A DNA stretch of 15,344 bases from Atopobium sp. (GCA_015258785.1 JABZHP010000025.1:1-15344), one strand, 5' to 3'; counted from the first letter of the stretch, positions 5,905 to 12,109 are shown. Notes: generated from the sequence alone by a model not told the origin. Numbers and translations are program-made.

Positions 5905-7023
5905 ATGGCAGGTTTGAAAGACGTCACACGCGACAGTTGGATTATGAGCACCTTCCCTGAGTGGGGAACTTGGCTCAACGAAGAGATTGACAATGCCGTA
6001 GTAGAGCCAGGCCAGGTTGAGATGTGGTGGCTCGGCTGCGTTGGTATTTGGTTTAAGACTCCTGGTGGAGCAAACGTTGCTGTCGACTTCTGGGCAGGCA
6101 ATGGTAAGCGCACCCACGGTGACGGCCTCATGAAGCCTGGTCACCAGATGGCAAACATGGCTGGCGTTCGTAAGATGCAGCCAAACCTGCGCAACGTCCC
6201 CTTTGTTATTGATCCATTTGCTATCAAGAACCTTGACGCAGTTGTAGTAACTCACATTCACCAGGACCACATGTCCAAGGAGCTTGCAGCTCACGTTGTT
6301 AACAACAACATGACTACTACTGACGAGAATGGCAATGAGATCCCAGTTCCCTTTATTGGTCCTAAGGATGCAGTTGACATTTGGGTTGGCTGGGGCGTTC
6401 CACGTGAGCAGTGCATTGTTGTTAAGCCTGGCGACCGTGTTAAGGTTAAGGACATGGAGATCGTTGCATACGATTCCTTTGACCGCACCATTATCGTTAC
6501 CACTACTGATACTTCTGAGAACCGCCCAGACCTCTGGGGTAAGTGCCCAATGGACATGGACGAGAAGGCAGTTAACTACCTCTTTGTCACCCCTGGTGGA
6601 AACATCTATCACTCCGGCGACTCTCACTACTCCATTTACTTTGCTAAGCACGGTAAAGACATCGCTCAGGAGTTTGGCGGCGTAGACGTCTGCTTTGGTG
6701 CTTTTGGCTGCAACCCAATTGGTATCCAGGACAAGATGGAAGCAACCGATATGCTTCGCATGGCTGAGGCTCTTCAGTCCAAGGTTGTTATCCCAATTCA
6801 CCACGATGTTTGGACTAACTTCCAGGCAGACGTCCAGGAGATTAAGGTTCTTTGGGACATGCGTAAGGATCGCCTTGACTACAAGTTCCACCCATTCTTC
6901 TGGGAGGTCGGCGGCCACTACACGTATCCACAGGATAAGGATCGCTTTGCTTACCATCACGACCGTGGCTTCCATGATTGCTTCGATCACGAGCCAAACG
7001 TTCCATTCCGTAGCGTTCTCTAA
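5905..7023 (+). CDS. ulaG: L-ascorbate-6-phosphate lactonase UlaG
   Basis: UlaG hydrolyses L-ascorbate-6-phosphate to 3-keto-L-gulonate-6-phosphate in the cytoplasm. The 372-residue sequence has the metallo-beta-lactamase fold signature THIHQDH (H117, H119, D121, H122), then GDSHYS (D239, H241) and PIHHDVW (H299, H300). UlaG-specific stretches are clear: RDSWIMSTFPEWGTWLNEEI near the N-terminus, GHQMANMAGVRKMQPNLR and FIGPKDAVDIWVGWGVP. It is slightly longer than E. coli UlaG (354 residues), with small insertions near residues 133-148 and 203-215. ATG 5905 has GAAAGGAG six bases upstream. In E. coli ulaG is a separate divergent gene; here it lies within the cluster, 12 bp before ulaF. The first metal motif reads HIHQDH where E. 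coli has HDHNDH, keeping the HxHxDH ligands. Confidence 0.95.
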   Translation: MAGLKDVTRDSWIMSTFPEWGTWLNEEIDNAVVEPGQVEMWWLGCVGIWFKTPGGANVAVDFWAGNGKRTHGDGLMKPGHQMANMAGVRKMQPNLRNVPFVIDPFAIKNLDAVVVTHIHQDHMSKELAAHVVNNNMTTTDENGNEIPVPFIGPKDAVDIWVGWGVPREQCIVVKPGDRVKVKDMEIVAYDSFDRTIIVTTTDTSENRPDLWGKCPMDMDEKAVNYLFVTPGGNIYHSGDSHYSIYFAKHGKDIAQEFGGVDVCFGAFGCNPIGIQDKMEATDMLRMAEALQSKVVIPIHHDVWTNFQADVQEIKVLWDMRKDRLDYKFHPFFWEVGGHYTYPQDKDRFAYHHDRGFHDCFDHEPNVPFRSVL

Positions 7024-7035
7024 GGAGCAGTCTCT

Positions 7036-7737
7036 ATGATGCTTAAAGAGCTTCGCGATGAAGTGTATGAAGCAAACATGGACCTGCCAAAGCATGGCCT
7101 GGTAGTCTTTACCTGGGGCAATGCTTCTGGACTTGACCGTGAGCGCGGCCTGTTTGTTATCAAACCATCGGGCGTCTCATATGAGGAACTGAGCCCAGAG
7201 AACTTGGTTGTCTGCGACCTTGACGGCAACGTTGTTGAGGGTGAGATGAACCCATCTTCCGATACTCCAACTCATGCATGCTTGTATCGTGCATGGGGCG
7301 ATAAGATCGGCGGAATTGTTCACACTCACTCAACCCACGCTGTTTCTTGGGCACAGGCAGGACGCTCTATTCCTTGCTATGGCACCACACACGCAGACTA
7401 TTTCTACGGAGACATTCCTTGCGTGCGCAGCCTTACTAAGGACGAGGTAGAAAGCGCCTATGAGCTTGAGACCGGAAACGTTATTGTTGAGGGCTTTGCT
7501 CACTTGGACCCCATTGCGGTTCCAGGAACGCTCCTTCACAACCACGGGCCTTTCTCTTGGGGTAAAGACGCAATGGCTGCTGTGTATCACGCAGTAGTTA
7601 TTGAGGAGGTTGCTAAGATGGCAACACTCACCGAGCTCAATAACCCTAAGGTCCAGGAGGCACCACAGTACCTTCAGGACAAGCACTACATGCGCAAGCA
7701 TGGTCCAAATGCTTACTACGGACAGGGTAATCACTAA
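7036..7737 (+). CDS. ulaF: L-ribulose-5-phosphate 4-epimerase UlaF (AraD family)
   Basis: This cytoplasmic class II aldolase-fold enzyme converts L-ribulose-5-phosphate to D-xylulose-5-phosphate. The 233 residues match family length. Zinc ligands are expected at H96 and H98 in GIVHTHSTHA and H170 in LLHNHGPFSWG. The catalytic D121 lies in HADYFYGD and the C-terminal Tyr in NAYYGQ. Other signatures are TWGNASGLD near residues 27-34, VIKPSGVSYEEL for phosphate binding, and SSDTPTHACLYRAW. ATG 7036 has AAGGAG (7022-7027), which overlaps the ulaG stop, so translation is probably coupled; a second ATG directly follows. AraD and UlaF cannot be separated by motifs alone. The ula context decides, and no arabinose genes are present. 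A terminator follows the gene. Confidence 0.94.
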   Translation: MMLKELRDEVYEANMDLPKHGLVVFTWGNASGLDRERGLFVIKPSGVSYEELSPENLVVCDLDGNVVEGEMNPSSDTPTHACLYRAWGDKIGGIVHTHSTHAVSWAQAGRSIPCYGTTHADYFYGDIPCVRSLTKDEVESAYELETGNVIVEGFAHLDPIAVPGTLLHNHGPFSWGKDAMAAVYHAVVIEEVAKMATLTELNNPKVQEAPQYLQDKHYMRKHGPNAYYGQGNH

Positions 7738-7767
7738 GCCTGTTTGGTGAGTAGAATCTGTTTCAGT

Positions 7768-7798
7768 CAGGCGGTCTTTTTTAAGGCCGCCTGTTTTT
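7768..7798 (+). terminator. Rho-independent terminator between ulaF and ulaE
   Basis: CAGGCGGTC (7768-7776) pairs with GGCCGCCTG (7785-7793), a 9-bp stem with one G-U pair and an 8-nt loop, followed at once by TTTTT (7794-7798). The ulaE ribosome binding site AAGGAG starts at 7801, only two bases after the T-run. GCCTG at 7738-7742, right after the ulaF stop, could pair with CAGGC of the first arm as a competing structure. Read-through or regulated antitermination is needed for ulaE unless it has its own promoter. Confidence 0.75.
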
Positions 7799-7811
7799 AA
7801 AAGGAGAAGAT

Positions 7812-8660
7812 ATGTCCAAGTATCAGCTAGGACTTTACGAGAAGGCCACTCCAACTGATCTTTCTTGGGAAGAGCGCCTCAGCGTAGCAGGAGAGTCTGG
7901 CTTTGATTATGTTGAGATCTCCGTTGATGAGTCTGACGCTCGTCTTTCTCGCCTTGAGTGGACTGGTGAAGAGCGTGCGGCAGTCCGTCAGGCAATGGTA
8001 AACTCTGGCGTTCGCCTGGGCTCTATGTGCCTTTCTGGTCACCGTAAGTATCCCTTTGGTTCTCGTGATCAGGCTACTCGTGAGCGTGGCCTTGAGATTA
8101 TGCAGGCGGCGCTTGACCTTGCAGGCGACCTGGGACTTCATACTATCCAGCTTGCTGGCTATGACGTGTACTACGAGGACGGCGCAGAGGATACGCGTAA
8201 GTACTTTGAGGAAAACTTGGCAAAGGCTGTAGAAATGGCTGCTAAGGCGGGCATTGTTATGGGCTTTGAGACTATGGAGACTCCTTTTATGGATACGGTC
8301 GAGAAGGCCATGCACTACGTAAACCTTATCAACAGCCCTTACCTTGGTGTGTATCCCGACGCTGGTAACCTCACCAATGCATCGTTTATTTATGGCAACA
8401 CCGTTGCTGACGATATTGCTCTTGGTGCAGGCCATATCTTTGCAGCTCACCTCAAAGAGACTGTTGCTGGTGCGTATCGCGAGATTCCATTCTCTACCGG
8501 CACCACTGACTACGAGGGAGCTCTGTCGCAGCTTGTTCCTCAGGGTGTCAGGCGCTTTGTTGCAGAGATGTGGTATACCGGCAACGAGAACTGGAAAGAA
8601 GATCTTGTCTTTGCTTCCACCTACGTTCGCAGCAAAATTGATAAGGCGTTTGAGGGGTAA
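7812..8660 (+). CDS. ulaE: L-ribulose-5-phosphate 3-epimerase UlaE (xylulose-5-P 3-epimerase, SgaU family)
   Basis: UlaE interconverts L-xylulose-5-phosphate and L-ribulose-5-phosphate, the step before UlaF. The 282-residue protein is a xylose-isomerase-like TIM barrel of normal length. Family features are LGLYEKATP at the N-terminus, SGFDYVEISVDESDARLSRL, and SMCLSGHRKYPFGS. Expected metal and catalytic residues are E153 in GFETMETPF, D183 in YPDAGNLTN, H213 in AAHLKET and E252 in VAEMWY. ATG 7812 has AAGGAG five bases upstream, directly after the T-run of the preceding terminator. The stop codon lies inside the loop of a second terminator-like hairpin. The gene order UlaG-UlaF-UlaE differs from E. 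coli, where ulaD precedes ulaE. No ulaD is seen here. Confidence 0.95.
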   Translation: MSKYQLGLYEKATPTDLSWEERLSVAGESGFDYVEISVDESDARLSRLEWTGEERAAVRQAMVNSGVRLGSMCLSGHRKYPFGSRDQATRERGLEIMQAALDLAGDLGLHTIQLAGYDVYYEDGAEDTRKYFEENLAKAVEMAAKAGIVMGFETMETPFMDTVEKAMHYVNLINSPYLGVYPDAGNLTNASFIYGNTVADDIALGAGHIFAAHLKETVAGAYREIPFSTGTTDYEGALSQLVPQGVRRFVAEMWYTGNENWKEDLVFASTYVRSKIDKAFEG

Positions 8661-8671
8661 ACGGCCTTTTT
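8643..8671 (+). terminator. Candidate terminator overlapping the ulaE stop codon
   Basis: AAGGCGTTT (8643-8651) pairs with AAACGGCCTT (8659-8668), allowing a single bulged G, around a 7-nt loop. It runs into TTTTT (8667-8671). The ulaE stop TAA begins inside the loop. The bulge makes this weaker than the ulaF terminator. Confidence 0.5.
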
Positions 8672-8793
8672 GCACTTGTTTTGGGTTTCTCGCCACAGAC
8701 GGTACATAAGAATCTGTACAATGTGGATGAGCTCTTTCTTAGTACGACGTACGTTTCCAAACTCGTTTAGGTTTGTACAGGAAAGGATTACAC
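8661..8793 (+). promoter_or_regulatory. Region upstream of transaldolase with possible promoter
   Basis: The 133-bp gap holds TACAAT at 8717-8722, a plausible -10 without a good -35 at normal spacing. CTGTACAA (8714-8721) recurs inverted as TTGTACAG (8773-8780), just before the ribosome binding site, and may be an operator or a leader hairpin. A TTTCTCGCCA repeat lies at 8686-8695. A separate promoter for the transaldolase-transketolase segment is possible but unproven. Confidence 0.35.
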
Positions 8794-9474
8794 ATGAAGT
8801 TCTTTATTGACACGGCAGATATCGATGAGATTTCTGAGGCTCTTAGCTGGGGCTGTTTAGCAGGTGTTACTACCAACCCATCGCTGTATGCAAAGATTGG
8901 CGGAAAGCTAGCCGACTTTGAGTCTCATATGGTTAAGATTGCTCAGCTTTGCGAGGGACTTCCTGTTTCCGCTGAGTCAACAGCAACAACAACTGAGGGC
9001 ATGATTGAAGAGGGCCGTCACCTGGCTTCTCTTGCTCCAAATATTGTTGTTAAGCTTCCTATCTGTGCAGAGAGCCTTGCTGCTACTCATCAGCTTGCTT
9101 CTGAAGGAATTCGCGTCAACATGACGTTGATCTTCTCGGCACCTCAGGCTCTTCTTGCGGCAAATGCTGGCGCTCGTTACATTTCACCATTTGTTGGTCG
9201 TTTTGATGACATCGGTGAGGACGGCATTGAGCAGCTGGGAACCGTAGTTTCTTGCATCGAGAACTATGCATGGGATAAAAACGTTGATCACACCGTAGAG
9301 ATTATTACGGCTTCTGTCCGTACGCCTAACCATGTAACACAGGCAGCTCTGCTTGGTGCTGATATTGCAACCGTTCCATTTGGAGCTTTGAAGAAGTGTT
9401 TGAAGCACCCTCTGACCGATGCTGGCCTCAAGTCTTTTGAGGCAGACTGGGAAAAGGTTAAGGCTCAGCAATAA
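8794..9474 (+). CDS. tal: Small-type transaldolase (TalC/MipB subfamily)
   Basis: This 226-residue cytoplasmic enzyme moves a dihydroxyacetone unit between sugar phosphates, linking xylulose-5-P products to fructose-6-P and erythrose-4-P. It belongs to the short transaldolase/fructose-6-phosphate aldolase subfamily (about 215-225 residues). Motifs are FIDTADIDEI, GVTTNPSL, NIVVKLPI with Schiff-base K87, and VRTPNHVTQAALLGADIATV. At the position of E. coli FSA Q59 it has E61, and at the Y131 position it has F133 (SPFVGR). Both are the transaldolase states, so transaldolase rather than free aldolase activity is predicted. ATG 8794 has GGAAAGGA six bases upstream; an earlier in-frame TTG-type start would read through it. 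A terminator-like hairpin follows before the transketolase genes. Confidence 0.9.
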   Translation: MKFFIDTADIDEISEALSWGCLAGVTTNPSLYAKIGGKLADFESHMVKIAQLCEGLPVSAESTATTTEGMIEEGRHLASLAPNIVVKLPICAESLAATHQLASEGIRVNMTLIFSAPQALLAANAGARYISPFVGRFDDIGEDGIEQLGTVVSCIENYAWDKNVDHTVEIITASVRTPNHVTQAALLGADIATVPFGALKKCLKHPLTDAGLKSFEADWEKVKAQQ

Positions 9475-9483
9475 TAGTGATTG

Positions 9484-9518
9484 AAGTACGCCCAGCCTCG
9501 GTTGGGCGTACTTGTTTT
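9484..9518 (+). terminator. Terminator-like hairpin between transaldolase and transketolase
   Basis: AAGTACGCCCA (9484-9494) pairs with TGGGCGTACTT (9503-9513), an 11-bp stem extendable inward to 13 pairs around CTCG. It is followed by GTTTT. It starts 10 nt after the transaldolase stop and ends just before the AGAGG site of the transketolase gene. Distal expression would therefore depend on read-through. Confidence 0.65.
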
Positions 9519-9530
9519 GAGAGGATGAGA

Positions 9531-10460
9531 ATGGGAACAACTGCATTACCCGAGCGCAACCTCACTGATGATGAGCTTAAGCTTGCAGCTAATACGCTGA
9601 GGCGCGATGTCATTGACATGCTTGAGAAGAGCAAGTCAGGTCATCCCGGTGGCTCACTGAGTGCGGCAGATATTGTGGCCACACTGTTCTTCTCGGGAGT
9701 TATGAAGTACAACCACAACAACCCAGAAGACCACACCGAGGATAGGTTCTTCCTGTCCAAGGGTCATGTGGCTCCTGTGCTGTATGCTGCGTACCACCTG
9801 CTTGATTGGCTCCATGACGAGGATATGGTTACTCTCCGTCAGCTTGGTAGCCGTCTGCAGGGTCATCCAGACTGCCATGCATGTCCTGGTATTGAGGTTT
9901 GCTCTGGCTCTCTTGGTCAGGGTCTCTCGGTAGCGACAGGATGCGCTCTGGGACTTTCTATGGACGCTTTGGCAAGCGGCGAGCGCGCCAAGAAGGTATT
10001 TGTCCTTCTGGGCGACGGTGAGCTGCAGGAGGGCTCTAACTGGGAAGCATGCATGTTTGCTGCTCACCAGAAGCTGGATAACCTTATTGCCATTGTGGAC
10101 CTCAATAACCTGCAGATTGACGGCCACGTCACCGACGTGTGCTCTCTTGGCGATATTGACGAGAAGTTCCGTTCCTTTGGCTGGAACGTGCTGCGCGTTA
10201 ACGGTCACGAGGTCACCGAGGTGCGCCAGGCTCTTCTCGCCGCACGAGATGGTCGCGAGGCAGGAAACACCGCACCTACCGTGGTCATTTGCCAGACCGT
10301 CAAGGGCAAAGGCGTCTCGTTTATGGAGGACAAGGCTTCCTGGCACGGAAACGCTCCTTCGGCCGAGCAGGCTGACCTTGCGCGAGAAGAACTTGATGCA
10401 GCTAGAGAGCTTCTTTTGATTGATCTTCAGGGTGAAGGTAAGGAGGTTGCCAATGTCTAG
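9531..10460 (+). CDS. tktA: Transketolase, N-terminal (TPP pyrophosphate-binding) subunit
   Basis: This 309-residue protein is the first half of a split transketolase. With the next gene it transfers two-carbon units using thiamine diphosphate and Mg2+. Signatures are KSGHPGGSLSAADI (H38), FLSKGHVAPVLYA (H79), GSLGQGLSVATG and the TPP motif GDGELQEGSNWEA (from G161) ending in DLNNLQIDG (N192-N193). KGKGVSFMED is near the C-terminus. The start at ATG 9531 has AGAGG six bases upstream; a GTG at 9477 lies upstream of the terminator hairpin and is unlikely. The stop overlaps the next start by 8 bases, so the subunits are translationally coupled. Split transketolases are well known in archaea and several Gram-positive lineages. 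Its link to the ula cluster suggests dedicated processing of D-xylulose-5-P. Confidence 0.93.
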   Translation: MGTTALPERNLTDDELKLAANTLRRDVIDMLEKSKSGHPGGSLSAADIVATLFFSGVMKYNHNNPEDHTEDRFFLSKGHVAPVLYAAYHLLDWLHDEDMVTLRQLGSRLQGHPDCHACPGIEVCSGSLGQGLSVATGCALGLSMDALASGERAKKVFVLLGDGELQEGSNWEACMFAAHQKLDNLIAIVDLNNLQIDGHVTDVCSLGDIDEKFRSFGWNVLRVNGHEVTEVRQALLAARDGREAGNTAPTVVICQTVKGKGVSFMEDKASWHGNAPSAEQADLAREELDAARELLLIDLQGEGKEVANV

Positions 10461-11379
10461 AGCAACTCGTGAGGCATATGGTCAGACTCTTGTTGAGCTG
10501 GTAAACGAGGGTCACGACATCGTTGCTGTTGACGCAGACCTTGCTGGCTCCACCAAGCTTGCCGACCTCCAGAAGGCCTTCCCACAGCGTATGGTTGACG
10601 TGGGAATTGCCGAGCAGAACATGGTTGGCGTTGCATCTGGACTGGCACTTACGGGACGTACCGTGTTTACCGGCTCGTTTGCCGTGTTTGCAACCGGTCG
10701 CGCTTACGATCAGATTAGAAACACCGTCTGCGACTCCGGCCTTAACGTGAAGATTTGCCCTACGCACGCAGGCATTACGGTAGGAGAGGATGGCGCTACT
10801 CACCAGTCCCTTGAGGACATTGGCATGATGCGCGCTCTCCCTCAGATGCGCGTGCTTGTTCCTGCAGATTACAACGCTACTAAGGCTGCGCTTAGGCTTG
10901 CTGCCGAGGCTGATGGCCCCTTCTACGTGCGTATGGGTCGCCACAAGGTTGCTGACATCTACGACGAATCCTTCAAGGGCGGCCTGCCTTTTGCAAACGT
11001 TCTGCGTGAGGGCACAGACGTTACGATTGCTGCCTGCGGTGTTGAAGTTGCTCAGGCACTTGCCGCAGCAGATTTGCTGGCAGAGGAGAAGATCTCTGCC
11101 GAGGTTATTGACGTGTTCTCCATTAAGCCTTTGGACGAGGAAGTTATTTTGGCATCTGCCGAGAAGACCCGTCATGTGGTAACCGTTGAGGAGCACAACG
11201 TGGCAACAGGCCTTGGAGCTGCAGTTGCTGAGCTTCTGGCCGAGCAGCTACCCACGCCAATGCGCTTTGCTGGTATGCGTACCTTTGGCACATCCGCTCC
11301 TGGCGACGTGCTGCTTTCGCACTTTGGCCTGGACGCCGAAGGTATTGCCGCTCGCGTCAGGGAGTTTCTGCTCTCGTAG
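10453..11379 (+). CDS. tktB: Transketolase, C-terminal (pyrimidine-binding) subunit
   Basis: This 308-residue protein is the partner of the N-terminal subunit and completes the transketolase active site. The central pyrimidine-binding domain has VDVGIAEQNMVGVASGLALT, where E54 activates the thiamine aminopyrimidine, and FAVFATGRAYDQIRN. PTHAGITVGEDGATHQSLED and MRVLVPAD are transketolase-like. The C-terminal transketolase domain runs from about residue 185 (GTDVTIAACGVEVAQALAAA, AEVIDVFSIKPLDEE, VVTVEEHN). ATG 10453 has AGGAGG at 10441-10446 with a six-base spacer, inside the end of the preceding gene. It resembles the DXP-synthase superfamily in this half, but the paired N-terminal gene and lengths support transketolase. 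It is the last gene of the plus-strand cluster and is followed by a terminator. Confidence 0.93.
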   Translation: MSRATREAYGQTLVELVNEGHDIVAVDADLAGSTKLADLQKAFPQRMVDVGIAEQNMVGVASGLALTGRTVFTGSFAVFATGRAYDQIRNTVCDSGLNVKICPTHAGITVGEDGATHQSLEDIGMMRALPQMRVLVPADYNATKAALRLAAEADGPFYVRMGRHKVADIYDESFKGGLPFANVLREGTDVTIAACGVEVAQALAAADLLAEEKISAEVIDVFSIKPLDEEVILASAEKTRHVVTVEEHNVATGLGAAVAELLAEQLPTPMRFAGMRTFGTSAPGDVLLSHFGLDAEGIAARVREFLLS

Positions 11380-11400
11380 ACGCGCGTAGCTGCAGCGCGA

Positions 11401-11510
11401 GGCAACGCAACAAGCGCGGCAACACCGCAGGTCAACCGCGCGCGGGCGGAACGACGGCAACGCTGCAAGCGCGGCAACGCCACAGGTCAGCCGCGCGTGC
11501 GGGCGCGGGT
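11401..11510 (+). repeat. 55-bp imperfect tandem duplication
   Basis: Bases 11401-11442 and 11456-11497 match at about 37 of 42 positions, with a 55-bp period. Both contain CAAGCGCGGCAAC and CAGGTCA-A/G-CCGCGCG. The sequence is GC-rich, lies just after the transketolase stop and is not in a supported reading frame. Confidence 0.65.
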
Positions 11511-11525
11511 TGCAAGTGATTTCGA

Positions 11526-11561
11526 CCCGGTATCTACTTCGTGTGGATACCGGGCTTCTTG
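11526..11561 (+). terminator. Terminator of the transketolase end of the cluster
   Basis: CCCGGTATC (11526-11534) pairs with GATACCGGG (11546-11554). Three further inner pairs (one G-U) close a TTCGT loop, and CTTCTTG follows. It is the first strong hairpin after the last cluster gene, 147 bp beyond its stop. Confidence 0.65.
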
Positions 11562-11655
11562 TGCGGAAACGCTAGGAGTGGACGGGCTTCTCGCCAGGTG
11601 GGCGGTGCGAGCCCGGAGTGAGCCAGGTGTACGCTCGGTCGCGCCTGATTTTCTC

Positions 11656-11748
11656 GCCATATCTGAACGATTTGCCTGAAAAGCAGGCCATGTCTGAGCT
11701 ATTTGCCGGTTTTTCTCGCCATGTCTGAGTAAATTTACTCAGACATGA
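11656..11748 (+). repeat. Three degenerate repeats with an exact 31-bp period
   Basis: Units begin GCCATATCTGA (11656), GCCATGTCTGA (11687) and GCCATGTCTGA (11718). The first two continue to ATTTGCC at the same offset. Each start is exactly 31 bp from the last. Related units with AAAGAATCTGT or AAAGAATCGGT follow at 11812, 11843 and 11873, again 30-31 bp apart, two of them also ending in TTTGCC. Confidence 0.6.
11720..11747. repeat. Perfect 28-bp palindrome
   Basis: CATGTCTGAGTAAA (11720-11733) is followed directly by its exact reverse complement (11734-11747). It forms the third 31-bp unit. No T-run follows, so it is more likely a protein-binding site, a cruciform or the result of an inverted duplication of the repeat than a terminator. 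Confidence 0.75.
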
Positions 11749-11796
11749 TGCAGCTTTCAGGCTCAAAAATTCAGGGCCACGTAGTCTATCTTTTAT

Positions 11797-11918
11797 GCGC
11801 CTGATTTCTGCAAAGAATCTGTAAATTTTGCCGAAAAATATAAAAGAATCTGTGGATTTGCCTGATTTCTGCAAAGAATCGGTGCTGCAATTACAGATTC
11901 TTTGCCCTTTTCAGGCGC
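11797..11918. repeat. Long stem-loop with 23 paired bases and an internal 21-bp direct repeat
   Basis: GCGCCTGA (11797-11804) pairs with TCAGGCGC (11911-11918), and GCAAAGAATCTGTAA (11810-11824) with TTACAGATTCTTTGC (11891-11905). The two stems are separated by a symmetrical 5x5 internal loop. A 21-bp segment at 11799-11819 is repeated exactly at 11860-11880 inside the 66-nt apical loop, so alternative pairings of arm 11891-11905 are possible. It could be a structured non-coding RNA or a mobile palindromic repeat. Confidence 0.65.
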
Positions 11919-11989
11919 GCGATGGTGAGAAGAGCGCTTGGCGAGAAACTCGTGCGATCGGGTGTTGAACCGCGGAGTTTCTGGCCATG

Positions 11990-12024
11990 AAAAAGACCTG
12001 GCACCGTGTGGTACCAGGTCTTTT
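11990..12024 (-). terminator. Terminator downstream of nfnB (bidirectional)
   Basis: AAAAGACCTGGCACC (11991-12005) pairs with GGTACCAGGTCTTTT (12010-12024) with one mismatch around a 4-nt loop. Read on the minus strand the stem is followed by a run of five T, ending the nfnA-nfnB transcript about 85 nt after the nfnB stop. Read on the plus strand it also ends in CTTTTG, so it could stop residual transcription from the transketolase side. Confidence 0.8.
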
Positions 12025-12109
12025 GTGATTGCATGTTAGCTCGTTGAGTGAGCCGAAGCCATGCTAGCTAGCTCTGTGAGCTGCGGCTACGTCAGCCAGA
12101 ACCGGCGGA

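Larger units (their letters stand above)
11380..12109. other. 730-bp non-coding region rich in degenerate repeats
   Basis: No convincing gene lies between the convergent transketolase and nfnB genes; short frames here have no ribosome binding sites or recognisable products. The region contains a 55-bp tandem duplication (11401-11510), a terminator (11526-11561), 31-bp-period degenerate repeats (11656-11883), a 28-bp perfect palindrome (11720-11747), a long stem-loop (11797-11918), four copies of TTCTCGCCA or its complement, and a bidirectional terminator (11990-12024). Base composition shifts from very GC-rich before about 11650 to AT-rich after it. Confidence 0.75.

Noticed and set aside
5881..7095. 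404-codon open frame antisense to ulaG
   Set aside because: It is opposite a complete and well-conserved UlaG. The residue pattern is that of a reverse-complemented biased gene and no start signal is seen.
8794..9474. Fructose-6-phosphate aldolase
   Set aside because: The FSA-defining Gln and Tyr are replaced by Glu (E61) and Phe (F133), the transaldolase pattern.
11497..11679. 60-codon frame in the repeat-rich region
   Set aside because: It crosses a strong terminator hairpin, has no ribosome binding site and no conserved features.
11656..11883. CRISPR array
   Set aside because: The units are degenerate and directly adjoining, with no constant repeat and unique spacer pattern, and no cas genes are present.
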